A stretch of 64,000 bases of DNA from Cytophagaceae bacterium (lineage in GTDB: Bacteria; Bacteroidota; Bacteroidia; Cytophagales; Spirosomataceae). The stretch is taken from contig JAGOAA010000003.1 of NCBI GenBank assembly GCA_017984215.1, forward strand, positions 95,804 to 159,803, written 5' to 3'. The notes beneath the pieces are model-generated. The model had not been told where the DNA came from and ran no database searches. It saw nothing but the letters and a program-made list of their open reading frames with translations. The first letter of the stretch is position 1. Each line of letters begins with the position of its first letter. The translations under genes and the position numbers were made by a program. Of this stretch, positions 36,315-45,122 are shown piece after piece.

Positions 36315-37226
36315 ATGAGTCAACTAAGTCGCAGAACGCTGCTAAAAGCATCCGGTATTGCCGCGGGCATGTCTTCACTTACACTTGATAGCACCGCAAC
36401 AGCAAAAAAATCCTACAAACCCGAACTTTCCCTGAACATGAGTACCATCATGGGCCAGAAACTAGGGTATATCAAAGAAATTGAAATCGCTGCAGCTGCC
36501 GGCTTTCGTTCATGCGAAATTTGGATGCCTACCTTAGAAGCGTATCTAAAAACGGGAGGAACACTGAAAGATGCGCGTAAACGCGCGGATGATTTAGGCA
36601 TGAAAATCCAAAATTGCATCGGTTTTGCCCAATGGATTGTGGACGATGAAAAAGTTCGTGCCCAAGGACTCGAACAAATGAAGCGCGAAATGGATATGTT
36701 GGCCCAATTAGGCTGCCCCCGCACCGCGGCTCCCCCGATGGGCGCAACCAAAGAAGCGGGATTGGATTTGCACAAAGCCGCTGAACGCTACCGGGTTATT
36801 CTTGAATTAGGTGCACAAATGGGCGTCAAACCCATTCTTGAAATGTGGGGCCATTCGAAAAATCTGAGCAAGGTTTCCGAGGTGCTTTTCGTAGCTGCCG
36901 AAGCGGGGCATCCTGATGCCCGATTATTACTCGATGTTTTTCATATTTATAAAGGTGAATCCTCTGTCGATGCCCTGCATGTTGTCGGTCCTGATGCCGT
37001 CGAAGTATTTCACGTGAATGATTATGTGAAGTCGATTGCCCCTGGACAAATTACCGATGGCGATCGAATTTATGCCGGGGACGGAGAAGCTCCAATTGCC
37101 CAAATATTGAAGACCTTACAACCTGAGGTAATTTCATTGGAATTATTCAATAAGACACTCTATACCCAAGATCCGCTGACCGTTGCCAAAAATGGCCTGG
37201 CAAAAATGCAACGTATATTGTTGTAG
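36315..37226 (+). CDS. Tat-exported TIM-barrel sugar isomerase/epimerase (AP endonuclease 2 fold)
   Basis: Starting at 36315 gives 303 residues with twin-arginine signal SQLSRRTLLKASGIAAGMSS, so this sugar isomerase-like barrel should act in the periplasm. An ATG six codons earlier adds a short tail. Metal ligands of the xylose-isomerase-like family are suggested by Glu in ILEMWGHSKN (near residue 180), Asp and His in LLLDVFHIYKGE (near residue 207), His in VFHVNDYVKS and Glu in VISLELFNK (near residue 274). Homologues pair with Gfo/Idh/MocA enzymes in 3-keto-sugar breakdown; that role is inference. A palindromic element follows its stop. Confidence 0.88.
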   Translation: MSQLSRRTLLKASGIAAGMSSLTLDSTATAKKSYKPELSLNMSTIMGQKLGYIKEIEIAAAAGFRSCEIWMPTLEAYLKTGGTLKDARKRADDLGMKIQNCIGFAQWIVDDEKVRAQGLEQMKREMDMLAQLGCPRTAAPPMGATKEAGLDLHKAAERYRVILELGAQMGVKPILEMWGHSKNLSKVSEVLFVAAEAGHPDARLLLDVFHIYKGESSVDALHVVGPDAVEVFHVNDYVKSIAPGQITDGDRIYAGDGEAPIAQILKTLQPEVISLELFNKTLYTQDPLTVAKNGLAKMQRILL

Positions 37227-37232
37227 GTGGGT

Positions 37233-37267
37233 GGTGACCCTGCCGGGGTCTACGACCCCGGCAGGGT
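37233..37267 (+). repeat. 3'-end palindromic element, copy 3
   Basis: GTGACC at the left leads into perfect 14-base arms ACCCTGCCGGGGTC (37237-37250) and GACCCCGGCAGGGT (37254-37267) around a TAC loop. It begins a few bases after the stop of the TIM-barrel gene. It is in the same orientation to that gene as copies 1 and 2, with C for G at the fifth arm position from the outer GTGA. A-rich sequence, not a T-run, follows. Confidence 0.87.
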
Positions 37268-37311
37268 TATAAAAAAATAAAAAATTCACAGCAAAACCAA
37301 GTAAAAAACTG

Positions 37312-39663
37312 ATGAAAAATATCTGCTTCTTGATTCTTTTTAGCTCGCCTTTGTTCGCGCAGCAAAACCTCAAACTTTGGTACGATAAACCCGCTATCTA
37401 TTTCGAAGAAACACTCGTCCTGGGAAATGGTACCCAAGGCGCAACGGTCTTTGGCGGAACGAAAACCGATCAAATTTATTTGAACGATCTTACCCTTTGG
37501 TCCGGGGAGCCGATGAACCCGCGCATGAATCCTGAAGCGTATAAACACCTCCCTGGCGTACGCGAAGCCCTCAAGGCAGAAAATTACAAAGCCGCTGATT
37601 CCCTCGTGAAAAAAATTCAAGGGAAATTCTCCGAATCCTATGCGCCGCTCGGGACGATGTACATCGACTTCCCCGAGAAAAACATTAGCCATTATTACCG
37701 CGAACTTGACCTCAATCAAGCTATCGCCAAAGTCCAATACCGCGCGGACGGCAATCTTATAAAACGACAATATTTCGTTTCACATCCTGATAAAGTATTT
37801 GCCATCCACATCAGCAGCGAACAAAAAGGCGCTTTGTCCTTCGCGATTCGGATGGATTCTAAGTTGAAATTCCAAGTACACTCCACCACCAATCATTTAC
37901 ATATGCAGGGCACAGCACCTGTCCGTGCTGATCCGAATTATGTCAGGAAAGAAGGAAATCCCATTATGTTTTTGGCTGATAAAGGCACGCGCTTTTCCAC
38001 CGATATTCTACTGCAATCCACGGATGGGAAAGTTACGCGCACCGACTCATCCATTGTCTTGACAAACGGAACCGAGGCTGTCATCCTCGTATCCATGGCA
38101 ACGAGTTTTAATGGCTTCGACAAAAGCCCTTCTCGTGAAGGTAAAAACGACGATTCGCTCGCTCAAAAGCAATTACAAGACGCTAGTCTTATCCCACTAA
38201 AATCGCTTTATGCACGTCATTTGAAAGATTATCAGAAATTCTACCATCGGGTTTCGCTGACTTTGGGCGGGAAAAATGCCCCTGAATTGCCTACCGACGA
38301 GCGTTTACGTCGTTATGCGACGGGAGAGTCTGACCCGTATTTGGAGGCACTTTATTTTCAATACGGCCGCTATTTATTAATCAGCAGCTCGCGAACTCCG
38401 CGTGTTCCCGCGAACCTTCAAGGGCTGTGGAATCCACACATCCGACCGCCTTGGAGCAGTAATTATACCATGAACATCAATGCCGAGGAGAATTACTGGT
38501 TGGCCGAAAACACCAATCTCTCCGAAATGCATCAACCTTTTTTAGGCTTCCTCGAAAACTTGGAAAAAACGGGCCGCATTAGTGCCCAAACCTTTTATAA
38601 TGCACCCGGCTGGGTCACCCACCACAATTCCGATATCTGGGCCATGACAAATCCCGTTGGGGATTTCGGGAATGGAGAGCCGAGTTGGGCCAACTGGCCT
38701 ATGGGTGCAACCTGGGCATCTACACATCTTTGGGAACATTTTCAGTTTACGCAAGACAAGGCATTCTTGAAAGACAAGGCCTATCCACTGATGAAAGGGG
38801 CAGCGGAGTTTTGTTTGGCCTTTATGATTAAAGATCAAAAAGGTAATTTAATTACTTCCCCATCTACTTCGCCAGAAAATAAGTTTATTACCCCGACAGG
38901 TTATATTGGATCAACGTTATACGGTGGAACCGCAGATTTGGCGATGATTCGTGAATTGTTTTTGGATATTCTTGCGGCACAAGATGTATTGAAAAATGAC
39001 CCAGCTTTCACGGCTCAAGTAAAAGATGCGCTTGTAAAATTATACCCTTACCAAGTAGGGAAAGAAGGTAATTTACAAGAATGGTACCACGATTGGCCGG
39101 ATCAAGACCCCAAGCATCGCCACCAAAGTCATTTGTATGGACTCTTCCCGGGAAACCATTTGACCGTCGAGGAAACGCCTACATTGACGAATGCCGCAAA
39201 GAAAACCTTGGAGATCAAAGGGGATGAAACGACCGGTTGGTCCAAAGGCTGGCGAATCAACTTATGGGCACGCCTCAAGGATGGAGATCATGCCTATAAA
39301 ATGTACCGCGAATTGTTGAAATACGTAGAACCCGATGGCGTGAAAATCAACTATCAGCGTGGAGGCGGGACCTATCCAAATTTATTTGACGCGCATCCTC
39401 CTTTCCAAATTGATGGTAATTTCGGGGGTGCTGCGGCTGTGGCTGAAATGCTCGTACAATCTACCGCTACCAAAATTTACTTGCTTCCTGCATTACCGAA
39501 AGCTTGGGATTCAGGAGAAGTCAAAGGTTTGAAAACGCGCGGAGGCTACACGCTCAACATGACTTGGTCGAAAGGGAAAGTGCAAAACTATACACTCGTG
39601 AAACAAGGCGGCGGAACTGTTGATGTGTTTGTAAACGGCGAATGGAAAAAGGTGAAAATCTAA
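37312..39663 (+). CDS. Secreted alpha-L-fucosidase, glycoside hydrolase family 95
   Basis: GH95 enzymes remove terminal alpha-1,2-L-fucose or L-galactose by inversion. The 783-residue protein has signal peptide MKNICFLILFSSPLFAQ. The helical catalytic domain carries the two assisting Asn in NYTMNINAEENYW (near residue 385), the acid Glu in SPSTSPENKF (near residue 522) and the Asp in PFQIDGNFGGAAAVAEML (near residue 703). WYDKPAIYFEETLVLGNG and LPALPKAWDSGEVKGLKTRG are typical N- and C-terminal segments. It stands alone in orientation, 85 bases after the TIM-barrel gene, with a separate GH29 fucosidase 10 kb away. Confidence 0.94.
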   Translation: MKNICFLILFSSPLFAQQNLKLWYDKPAIYFEETLVLGNGTQGATVFGGTKTDQIYLNDLTLWSGEPMNPRMNPEAYKHLPGVREALKAENYKAADSLVKKIQGKFSESYAPLGTMYIDFPEKNISHYYRELDLNQAIAKVQYRADGNLIKRQYFVSHPDKVFAIHISSEQKGALSFAIRMDSKLKFQVHSTTNHLHMQGTAPVRADPNYVRKEGNPIMFLADKGTRFSTDILLQSTDGKVTRTDSSIVLTNGTEAVILVSMATSFNGFDKSPSREGKNDDSLAQKQLQDASLIPLKSLYARHLKDYQKFYHRVSLTLGGKNAPELPTDERLRRYATGESDPYLEALYFQYGRYLLISSSRTPRVPANLQGLWNPHIRPPWSSNYTMNINAEENYWLAENTNLSEMHQPFLGFLENLEKTGRISAQTFYNAPGWVTHHNSDIWAMTNPVGDFGNGEPSWANWPMGATWASTHLWEHFQFTQDKAFLKDKAYPLMKGAAEFCLAFMIKDQKGNLITSPSTSPENKFITPTGYIGSTLYGGTADLAMIRELFLDILAAQDVLKNDPAFTAQVKDALVKLYPYQVGKEGNLQEWYHDWPDQDPKHRHQSHLYGLFPGNHLTVEETPTLTNAAKKTLEIKGDETTGWSKGWRINLWARLKDGDHAYKMYRELLKYVEPDGVKINYQRGGGTYPNLFDAHPPFQIDGNFGGAAAVAEMLVQSTATKIYLLPALPKAWDSGEVKGLKTRGGYTLNMTWSKGKVQNYTLVKQGGGTVDVFVNGEWKKVKI

Positions 39664-39667
39664 GTGT

Positions 39668-40657
39668 CTATTTAGCGTAAATTAATAGCCCTAACCCGAG
39701 GATGTATAAAGCCAACATAAGCTTAAGCATTCCTTGGGTTTTGGCATCACTGCCCTCAAATTCTTTCCAAATATAAATCCCCCACAAAGCGGCCACAACA
39801 GTAGCCCCTTGACCTAGTCCATAAGAAATGGCCGTACCTGCTTTTTCAGAGGCAATGATACTAAACGCCATACCAATAAACCAGATGGCTCCGCCGAGCA
39901 TCCCCACCGCGTGGTCTTTGAGACTGCCTCGGAAATAATCCCCAAAGCTTACCGCCGCACCCTGAAAGGGTCGGTACATTTGTAATGTGTTGAATACCAA
40001 CGAACTCGCCAATATTCCAATCGAGAAGAAGACCAATGCCGTATAAGGTGTTAGTTTGCCTAACTCAGGAACGCTAAAATTCACAACCATTGAATTCGCC
40101 ACATATTTATAAAATAAACCCATCATACACCCGCTAAACACAGCAATCAAAAGTCCTTTGACTGACATACCCGTCGTACTGCGTTTGCCATAAGCCCAAG
40201 CATTTAAGATAATGGCAAGGGTAATCAGTCCTACGCCGCCGAATATAATTAGAGGATTTCCGGTCGGTTGGTCTAAGTAATTAACTAATACACCGAGAAC
40301 CAAGGCGATACCGATGCCAACTGGAAACGCAACGGCCATTCCAGTAATTCCGATGGCTGCTACCAACAAGATGTTCGCCGCATTGAAAACCACACCGCCC
40401 ACGAGTGCCGACTGCATATGTTCAGGAGCTGCCTGTGCGAGGTCGGCTAAAAATCCCCGGCCAGCTGTCCCTGTACTTCCCAAGGTGAAGGCAAGCACAA
40501 GTGATGCCGCCAAAATGCCCAATGCATAATCCCAATAGAATAATTCAAAGCGCCATGTGGATGTTGTGAGTTTCTGCGTATTTGCCCAAGAACCCCAGCA
40601 TAACATAGTAATCACACACAAGCAAACAGCCGTCGTATAGGTTTCAATGATGAACAT
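39668..40657 (-). CDS. Sugar porter of the GRP (glucose/ribose) family, DMT superfamily
   Basis: The 329-residue protein has ten predicted membrane helices in two repeats. MLCWGSWANTQKLT near residue 18 in helix 1 and FPVGIGIALVLGVLVNYLDQP near residue 117 match the GRP sugar transporter group; the C-terminal half has GLGQGATVVAALWGIYIWKEF near residue 283. It is the last gene of the minus-strand ribokinase operon, 11 bases after the ADP-ribosylglycohydrolase stop, so ribose or a riboside is the likely cargo. A rhamnose (RhaT-like) transporter is the main alternative. Confidence 0.85.
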   Translation of the reverse strand: MFIIETYTTAVCLCVITMLCWGSWANTQKLTTSTWRFELFYWDYALGILAASLVLAFTLGSTGTAGRGFLADLAQAAPEHMQSALVGGVVFNAANILLVAAIGITGMAVAFPVGIGIALVLGVLVNYLDQPTGNPLIIFGGVGLITLAIILNAWAYGKRSTTGMSVKGLLIAVFSGCMMGLFYKYVANSMVVNFSVPELGKLTPYTALVFFSIGILASSLVFNTLQMYRPFQGAAVSFGDYFRGSLKDHAVGMLGGAIWFIGMAFSIIASEKAGTAISYGLGQGATVVAALWGIYIWKEFEGSDAKTQGMLKLMLALYILGLGLLIYAK

Positions 40658-40668
40658 ATGTCTGTCGT

Positions 40669-42216
40669 TTATAAATTTCCTAATCGATAATTTTTCTGAT
40701 CATTTACGCGAATTGCCTGTTCCTGATAAATCAAGATATCTGCCAATTTGCAATCGTAGCCCGCAGTCGGATTCAATAATTTTAATTTGACATCATGCTT
40801 TCCTTTCGCCAAATCGTATTTCCAGGTTACCTCATGTCGGCGGGTTGTAAATGACACCGGAAGTTTCACACGCTCCATCACCGTTCCATCTACCCAAACT
40901 TCCAAATCAAAAGCATGCGGATCCAAGGAAGCCCATTTCGCCATATCACCTTTTACGACAAATCCCGTCCCCTCAAATTGGAAGCTGTACTCATCTTTCA
41001 AGGGCTTATTCACCCAAATGCGATCCACCGGATATACATCCGTAAAACTCTGTTCGAAACGCACCGTTTTAGGTGCTTCAAGGGGAATTTGAATTTGATT
41101 TGCGCCCACTTTCCCCCCATGCATTTCAATGTTTTTCAACGCATGTCGATAGCCGATTTCATATACTTTATTCAATGAAGTTGTCGTGTATTTGAAGTCA
41201 ATATCTTCCGCCTCTTTTAAACCTAATTTCCAGTAAGCAGGAATTTTGTCATAGCCCAGCATGGTTCCTAAAATACCTGCCGCCGACGATGGATTGCAAT
41301 CCGCATCTTGTCCACAACGGGTTGCAATTTCGACCGTCTTGCCAAAATCCCCTTGGCCATATAATAAGCCAATCACCACATAAGCCGAATTGACTGTTGC
41401 GTCAATGTTGAACGGAGCAAAAACTCCATCCGGACATCCGATGTCGTCCGACCATTTGTTTTGAACCTCCAGCCACGTTTTTCGCCAGTCATTTGGGTAC
41501 TGCTTATGCCAGCGAATCACATCAGAGATGCATTTGTAATAATTGCTTTGGGCGGGTATGGTTTTTAAAGCTTCGTTGACAATTTTATTAATGTCATTAT
41601 GCACAAAGGCCAAGGTATAGCAAGCACCCAAATATACGCCCCCATAGTAACCGTCCCCGTAATTCATGATGTGCCCGATTTGATCGGAGATTTGAGAGGC
41701 CGCGTTCGGCATGGCTGGCGACATTAAGCCCGCAAAGTCGCATTCGATTTGGTAGTCGATGCAATCCGCATGGGGATTGTTCTTCCAGTGACCAGATGCT
41801 GGGGGCATGATGCCATTTAAAATATTATATCGGCCTGCTTGATTCGCATGCCAAAGCGCGTAGCCCGCTTGTGCATAGGCTTTTGCATGTGAGGCAATCG
41901 GGGCTTGAAGTCCTTCTCTCTCAAAAACTTCAACGAAAGTCAAGTCCATGTACAAATCATCGTATAAACCTGGATTTTCGAGCATCGTTTTCTTCAAATA
42001 GCCATCAAACCAAGGTACCGGCTGATATGAATTAATCATCGTTCCGTTGTAACGAAATTCCATGGGTCCCCCGAAAGTTACTCCGATGGTTTGGCCGGCC
42101 CAACCGCCTTTGATTTTGTTTTGTAAGGCTGCAGGGGTAATGTTGAACATCTTTGATTGCGCCAATGAGCCTAGGCTAATGAGCAAAAACGGTACTAAAA
42201 CGAATAGCTTTTTCAT
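40669..42216 (-). CDS. Secreted ADP-ribosylglycohydrolase family protein with C-terminal beta domain
   Basis: The 515-residue protein has signal peptide MKKLFVLVPFLLISLGSLAQ and a DraG/ARH-type helical domain. The paired motifs expected to hold the dinuclear metal are KGGWAGQTIGVTFGG near residue 35, DDLYMDLTFVE near residue 87 and CGQDADCNPSSAAGILG near residue 300 (GxDxDxN). From about residue 375 a jelly-roll-like region (FEGTGFVVKGDM, WKYDLAKGKHDVKLKLL) resembles a carbohydrate-binding domain. Known relatives cleave ADP-ribose links or related ribosides; here the substrate is unknown, but the enzyme lies between ribokinase and a sugar porter. Confidence 0.85.
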   Translation of the reverse strand: MKKLFVLVPFLLISLGSLAQSKMFNITPAALQNKIKGGWAGQTIGVTFGGPMEFRYNGTMINSYQPVPWFDGYLKKTMLENPGLYDDLYMDLTFVEVFEREGLQAPIASHAKAYAQAGYALWHANQAGRYNILNGIMPPASGHWKNNPHADCIDYQIECDFAGLMSPAMPNAASQISDQIGHIMNYGDGYYGGVYLGACYTLAFVHNDINKIVNEALKTIPAQSNYYKCISDVIRWHKQYPNDWRKTWLEVQNKWSDDIGCPDGVFAPFNIDATVNSAYVVIGLLYGQGDFGKTVEIATRCGQDADCNPSSAAGILGTMLGYDKIPAYWKLGLKEAEDIDFKYTTTSLNKVYEIGYRHALKNIEMHGGKVGANQIQIPLEAPKTVRFEQSFTDVYPVDRIWVNKPLKDEYSFQFEGTGFVVKGDMAKWASLDPHAFDLEVWVDGTVMERVKLPVSFTTRRHEVTWKYDLAKGKHDVKLKLLNPTAGYDCKLADILIYQEQAIRVNDQKNYRLGNL

Positions 42217-42248
42217 CGTTATGGGTGTAGATTTTGATGGAGGTATTT

Positions 42249-43148
42249 TTAGGTTAAATCGACTAGGTATGGCATAGAGGCCTGTGCCCCCATTTGTGTG
42301 ACAGAACGTGTTGCTGCTTCACAGGCAAATTGAATGGCAGGTTCCCATTCCTTTGCTTGACTAATTGAAACGGCTAAAGCACCATTGAAACAGTCTCCTG
42401 CCGCAGTTGTGTCAACGGCCTGAACGGGTTTAGTTGGGATAAATAGCTTGGTTTCTGCCGATTGGTAATAGGCTCCCTGCGAACCCATCGTAATAATTAA
42501 ATGCTTTAATCCTTTATTCAGTAATATGTGTGCGGCTTCTTGGGCCTTTGCCAAAGAATCGATTGAAACACCTGTTAATAGTTCAGTTTCTGTTTCATTT
42601 GGTGTTAAGGTATAAATATAGGGGTAGATTTCATCGGGAATTTCAGCCGCTGGTGCTGGGTTCAAAATAACTTTAAGACCTTTTTTATGCGCTTTTTTAA
42701 TCGCATGCCAAACCGTTTCGAGTGGTGTTTCCAGTTGAATTAATAACACATCTCCAGATTCGAAAATGGCTTCTGCTTGATCTATATCAGTCGTATGAAG
42801 CGCTCCATTTGCTCCAGATGCAACGGTAATGCTATTTTCCCCTTGTGCATCTACATTGATTAAGGCTACACCTGAAGGTAAATTGGCATCTGACATGACA
42901 AATTCAGTGTGCATTCCCTCATTTTCGAATTGTTGGCGTGCCATGTCGCCAAAAACATCTTGCCCAACCTTGCAGATGAAATGCACATCGCCTCCTAATC
43001 TTGCAGCCGCAACCGCTTGATTCGCGCCTTTCCCGCCAGGGTTCATGAAAAATGAACCGCCTAAAATGGTTTCTCCTGGTCTGGGAATTCGTTCAGATTG
43101 AATGACCATGTCGGTGTTTGAGCTACCTACGACAATAATTTTGGGCAT
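42249..43148 (-). CDS. rbsK: Ribokinase
   Basis: RbsK phosphorylates ribose to ribose-5-phosphate. The 299-residue PfkB-fold protein has VVGSSNTDMVIQSERIPRPG at residue 6, the substrate motif NPGGKGANQAVAAARLGGD near residue 37 and the catalytic anion-hole region DTTAAGDCFNGALAVS near residue 246. It is the first gene of the minus-strand operon followed by the ADP-ribosylglycohydrolase (32 bases) and the sugar porter. It diverges from the acyltransferase gene. Confidence 0.93.
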   Translation of the reverse strand: MPKIIVVGSSNTDMVIQSERIPRPGETILGGSFFMNPGGKGANQAVAAARLGGDVHFICKVGQDVFGDMARQQFENEGMHTEFVMSDANLPSGVALINVDAQGENSITVASGANGALHTTDIDQAEAIFESGDVLLIQLETPLETVWHAIKKAHKKGLKVILNPAPAAEIPDEIYPYIYTLTPNETETELLTGVSIDSLAKAQEAAHILLNKGLKHLIITMGSQGAYYQSAETKLFIPTKPVQAVDTTAAGDCFNGALAVSISQAKEWEPAIQFACEAATRSVTQMGAQASMPYLVDLT

Positions 43149-43209
43149 GGTTTTTGGATATTAACTGACCCTAAATTACAATTAAATATTGATTTAGTAT
43201 AAAAATGGC

Positions 43210-43217
43210 TAATTTTC
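43210..43217 (+). promoter_or_regulatory. Possible -7 box (TAATTTTC) with ATG 4 bases later
   Basis: TAATTTTC differs from TAnnTTTG only at the last base and is followed by GGGA and the ATG at 43222, the same spacing as at 22654 and 60734. Weak alone. Confidence 0.3.
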
Positions 43218-43221
43218 GGGA

Positions 43222-44439
43222 ATGGATACTAAAAATCGAATTCTATCACTCGATGTCTTTCGAGGAATCACGGTTATGATGATGACGATTGTCAACAATC
43301 CGGGTGATTGGGGCCATATTTATGCGCCGCTAGAACATGCAGCCTGGAATGGTTGTACGCCTACGGACCTTGTTTTTCCGTTCTTCTTGTTCATCGTAGG
43401 GGTGTCGGTTTCGCTAAATGCCGGCCAAATCGTTCCTGGGGATAAAATTATTTCACGGACCTTGAGTCTTTTACTTCTGGGTTGGTTCTTAAGTTTTTTC
43501 GCTAAAATACATGTGGGGGATTGGACGGGAGTGTCCTTGTTGATCGTTCGTTTAGTCGCCACAGGTCTCGTTACGGTCATATTCTTCACGGATTTTGCAC
43601 GTAAATTATATGTCCTGTTTGCGCTTTTCATCCTGGCATTAGTTCTTGCTTTTGGTGGATTTGACGATTTCGCAAATGTTCGATTGCCCGGCGTGCTTCC
43701 ACGTATTGCGCTTGTTTATGCAGTATTGGCGAGCCTTCAAGGTCGAGTTGCCGCACGTGGATTGGTATTCTTATCCTTGCTCTTTTTGATTAGCTATTGG
43801 GCCATCATGAACTATGTTCCTGTTCCCGGTATCGGCGCTGCGAACTTACATGAGGGAACGAATTTGGCGGCTTATGTCGATAACTATTTGCTGCCGGGAC
43901 ATTTATGGTCGGTAACCAAAACCTGGGATCCCGAAGGGATTTTAAGTACGATTCCTGCTTTTGCCACGGGCTTTATGGGTATGTTGGCAGGCCTGTATTT
44001 TCGCACGCAAACACGACTACTAGCAATGGCAGGGCTTTTTTGTATTGTTTTAGGTGCTTTATGGGACCTTTACTTCCCAATCAATAAAGCACTTTGGACG
44101 AGCTCATTCGTATTATACACCGCCGGCTGGGCCATCGTTTTGTTATGTCTATTATATTGGCTTGTTGATGTCCAACAATTTAAGGCTTGGACGAAACCCT
44201 TCGTAATTTTTGGCGTAAACCCCATGTTGGTCTTTTTCTTTTCAGGCATCATTCCACGCGCGTTGAACATGGTCGAAATTGAAGGAATAGGGCTATCAGC
44301 TTTTCTACAAGACTTCCTGTTTGCCTCGCGAATTACGGATCCTTATCTCGCTTCTTTGGCAGGGGCACTCTGCTATTTACTGATTTGGTATATGATATTG
44401 CAGTTCTTTTACCGGAGAGGTCGGGTTTTTAAGGTTTAA
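43222..44439 (+). CDS. HGSNAT-like membrane acyltransferase (heparan-alpha-glucosaminide N-acetyltransferase family)
   Basis: This 405-residue polytopic protein has about ten membrane helices. SLDVFRGITVMMMTIVNN near residue 10 and HAAWNGCTPTDLVFPFFLF near residue 38 (with the His used for acetyl transfer in the human enzyme) are the family hallmarks. FGVNPMLVFFFSGIIPR near residue 333 matches the C-terminal half. Bacterial members probably acetylate amino sugars across the membrane. Neighbouring genes do not fix the substrate. Confidence 0.88.
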   Translation: MDTKNRILSLDVFRGITVMMMTIVNNPGDWGHIYAPLEHAAWNGCTPTDLVFPFFLFIVGVSVSLNAGQIVPGDKIISRTLSLLLLGWFLSFFAKIHVGDWTGVSLLIVRLVATGLVTVIFFTDFARKLYVLFALFILALVLAFGGFDDFANVRLPGVLPRIALVYAVLASLQGRVAARGLVFLSLLFLISYWAIMNYVPVPGIGAANLHEGTNLAAYVDNYLLPGHLWSVTKTWDPEGILSTIPAFATGFMGMLAGLYFRTQTRLLAMAGLFCIVLGALWDLYFPINKALWTSSFVLYTAGWAIVLLCLLYWLVDVQQFKAWTKPFVIFGVNPMLVFFFSGIIPRALNMVEIEGIGLSAFLQDFLFASRITDPYLASLAGALCYLLIWYMILQFFYRRGRVFKV

Positions 44440-44469
44440 ACAATCCTTTATATTCTAGGTTATTCATTT

Positions 44470-45087
44470 ATGAAATGTTACACGCCTTTGGATTTGCAAG
44501 CGATGGACCGATACCATCGCGCTAATTTTGTCAACTGTCTAAGTGGATTTAAGCCAGCAACCTTGATCGTTACACAAGATGCAGCTGGTTTGTCGAATGT
44601 GGCTCTTTTTACGAATATTGTGCATTTGGGGGCTGATCCAACGTTAATTGGGTTTATTAATCGTCCCAAAGAGGCCACTCCGCATACCTTGAAGAATATT
44701 GAGTCAACCGGTTTTTTCACGATGAATCATGTCGCATTAAATCAAATCGAGGCTGCGCATCAAACCAGTGCCAAGTATCCGGATGGCGTATCTGAATTCG
44801 ACCATGTGGAACTGAATGAGCTTGTAAGACCTGAATTTACGATTCCATTTGTAGATGGAAGTCCTGTCCAATTGGGCTTGAAATTAGTTGATATTATGCC
44901 CATTAAGCACAATGGAACCTATTTGGTAATTGGAGAATTAGTTTGTGCCTTTTTAGATGAATCGAATGTGGCTGCAGATGGCTTTATCGATTTGGCGGAG
45001 GCGGGTTCCTTATCGACCTTGGGCTTACAAGGTTATTACCAACCGAAATTCGTACAAAAATTAGGTTATGCGCGCCCAACCGCTTAA
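44470..45087 (+). CDS. Flavin reductase-like FMN-binding protein
   Basis: A split-barrel protein of 205 residues of the flavin reductase family. LSGFKPATLIVTQDAAGLSN near residue 22 and FTNIVHLGADPTLIGFINRP near residue 46 are the FMN-binding part, and ESTGFFTMNHV near residue 78 follows. It probably reduces or binds FMN; the partner oxidase is unknown. It lies 30 bases after the acyltransferase gene on the same strand. Confidence 0.85.
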   Translation: MKCYTPLDLQAMDRYHRANFVNCLSGFKPATLIVTQDAAGLSNVALFTNIVHLGADPTLIGFINRPKEATPHTLKNIESTGFFTMNHVALNQIEAAHQTSAKYPDGVSEFDHVELNELVRPEFTIPFVDGSPVQLGLKLVDIMPIKHNGTYLVIGELVCAFLDESNVAADGFIDLAEAGSLSTLGLQGYYQPKFVQKLGYARPTA

Positions 45088-45099
45088 AATTTCCTATTT

Positions 45100-45115
45100 T
45101 AGGTTCTTGAACCTA
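45100..45115 (+). promoter_or_regulatory. Palindrome before the VOC gene (possible operator)
   Basis: TAGGTTC-TT-GAACCTA, a perfect 7-base inverted repeat with a 2-base centre, lies 7 bases before the ATG. It could be an operator or a short hairpin over the ribosome start. Confidence 0.5.
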
Positions 45116-45122
45116 GCATAAT

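Noticed and set aside
37267..37770. 167-codon antisense frame over the GH95 start
   Set aside because: It overlaps the signal peptide and N-terminus of a clear GH95 gene and has no start signals.
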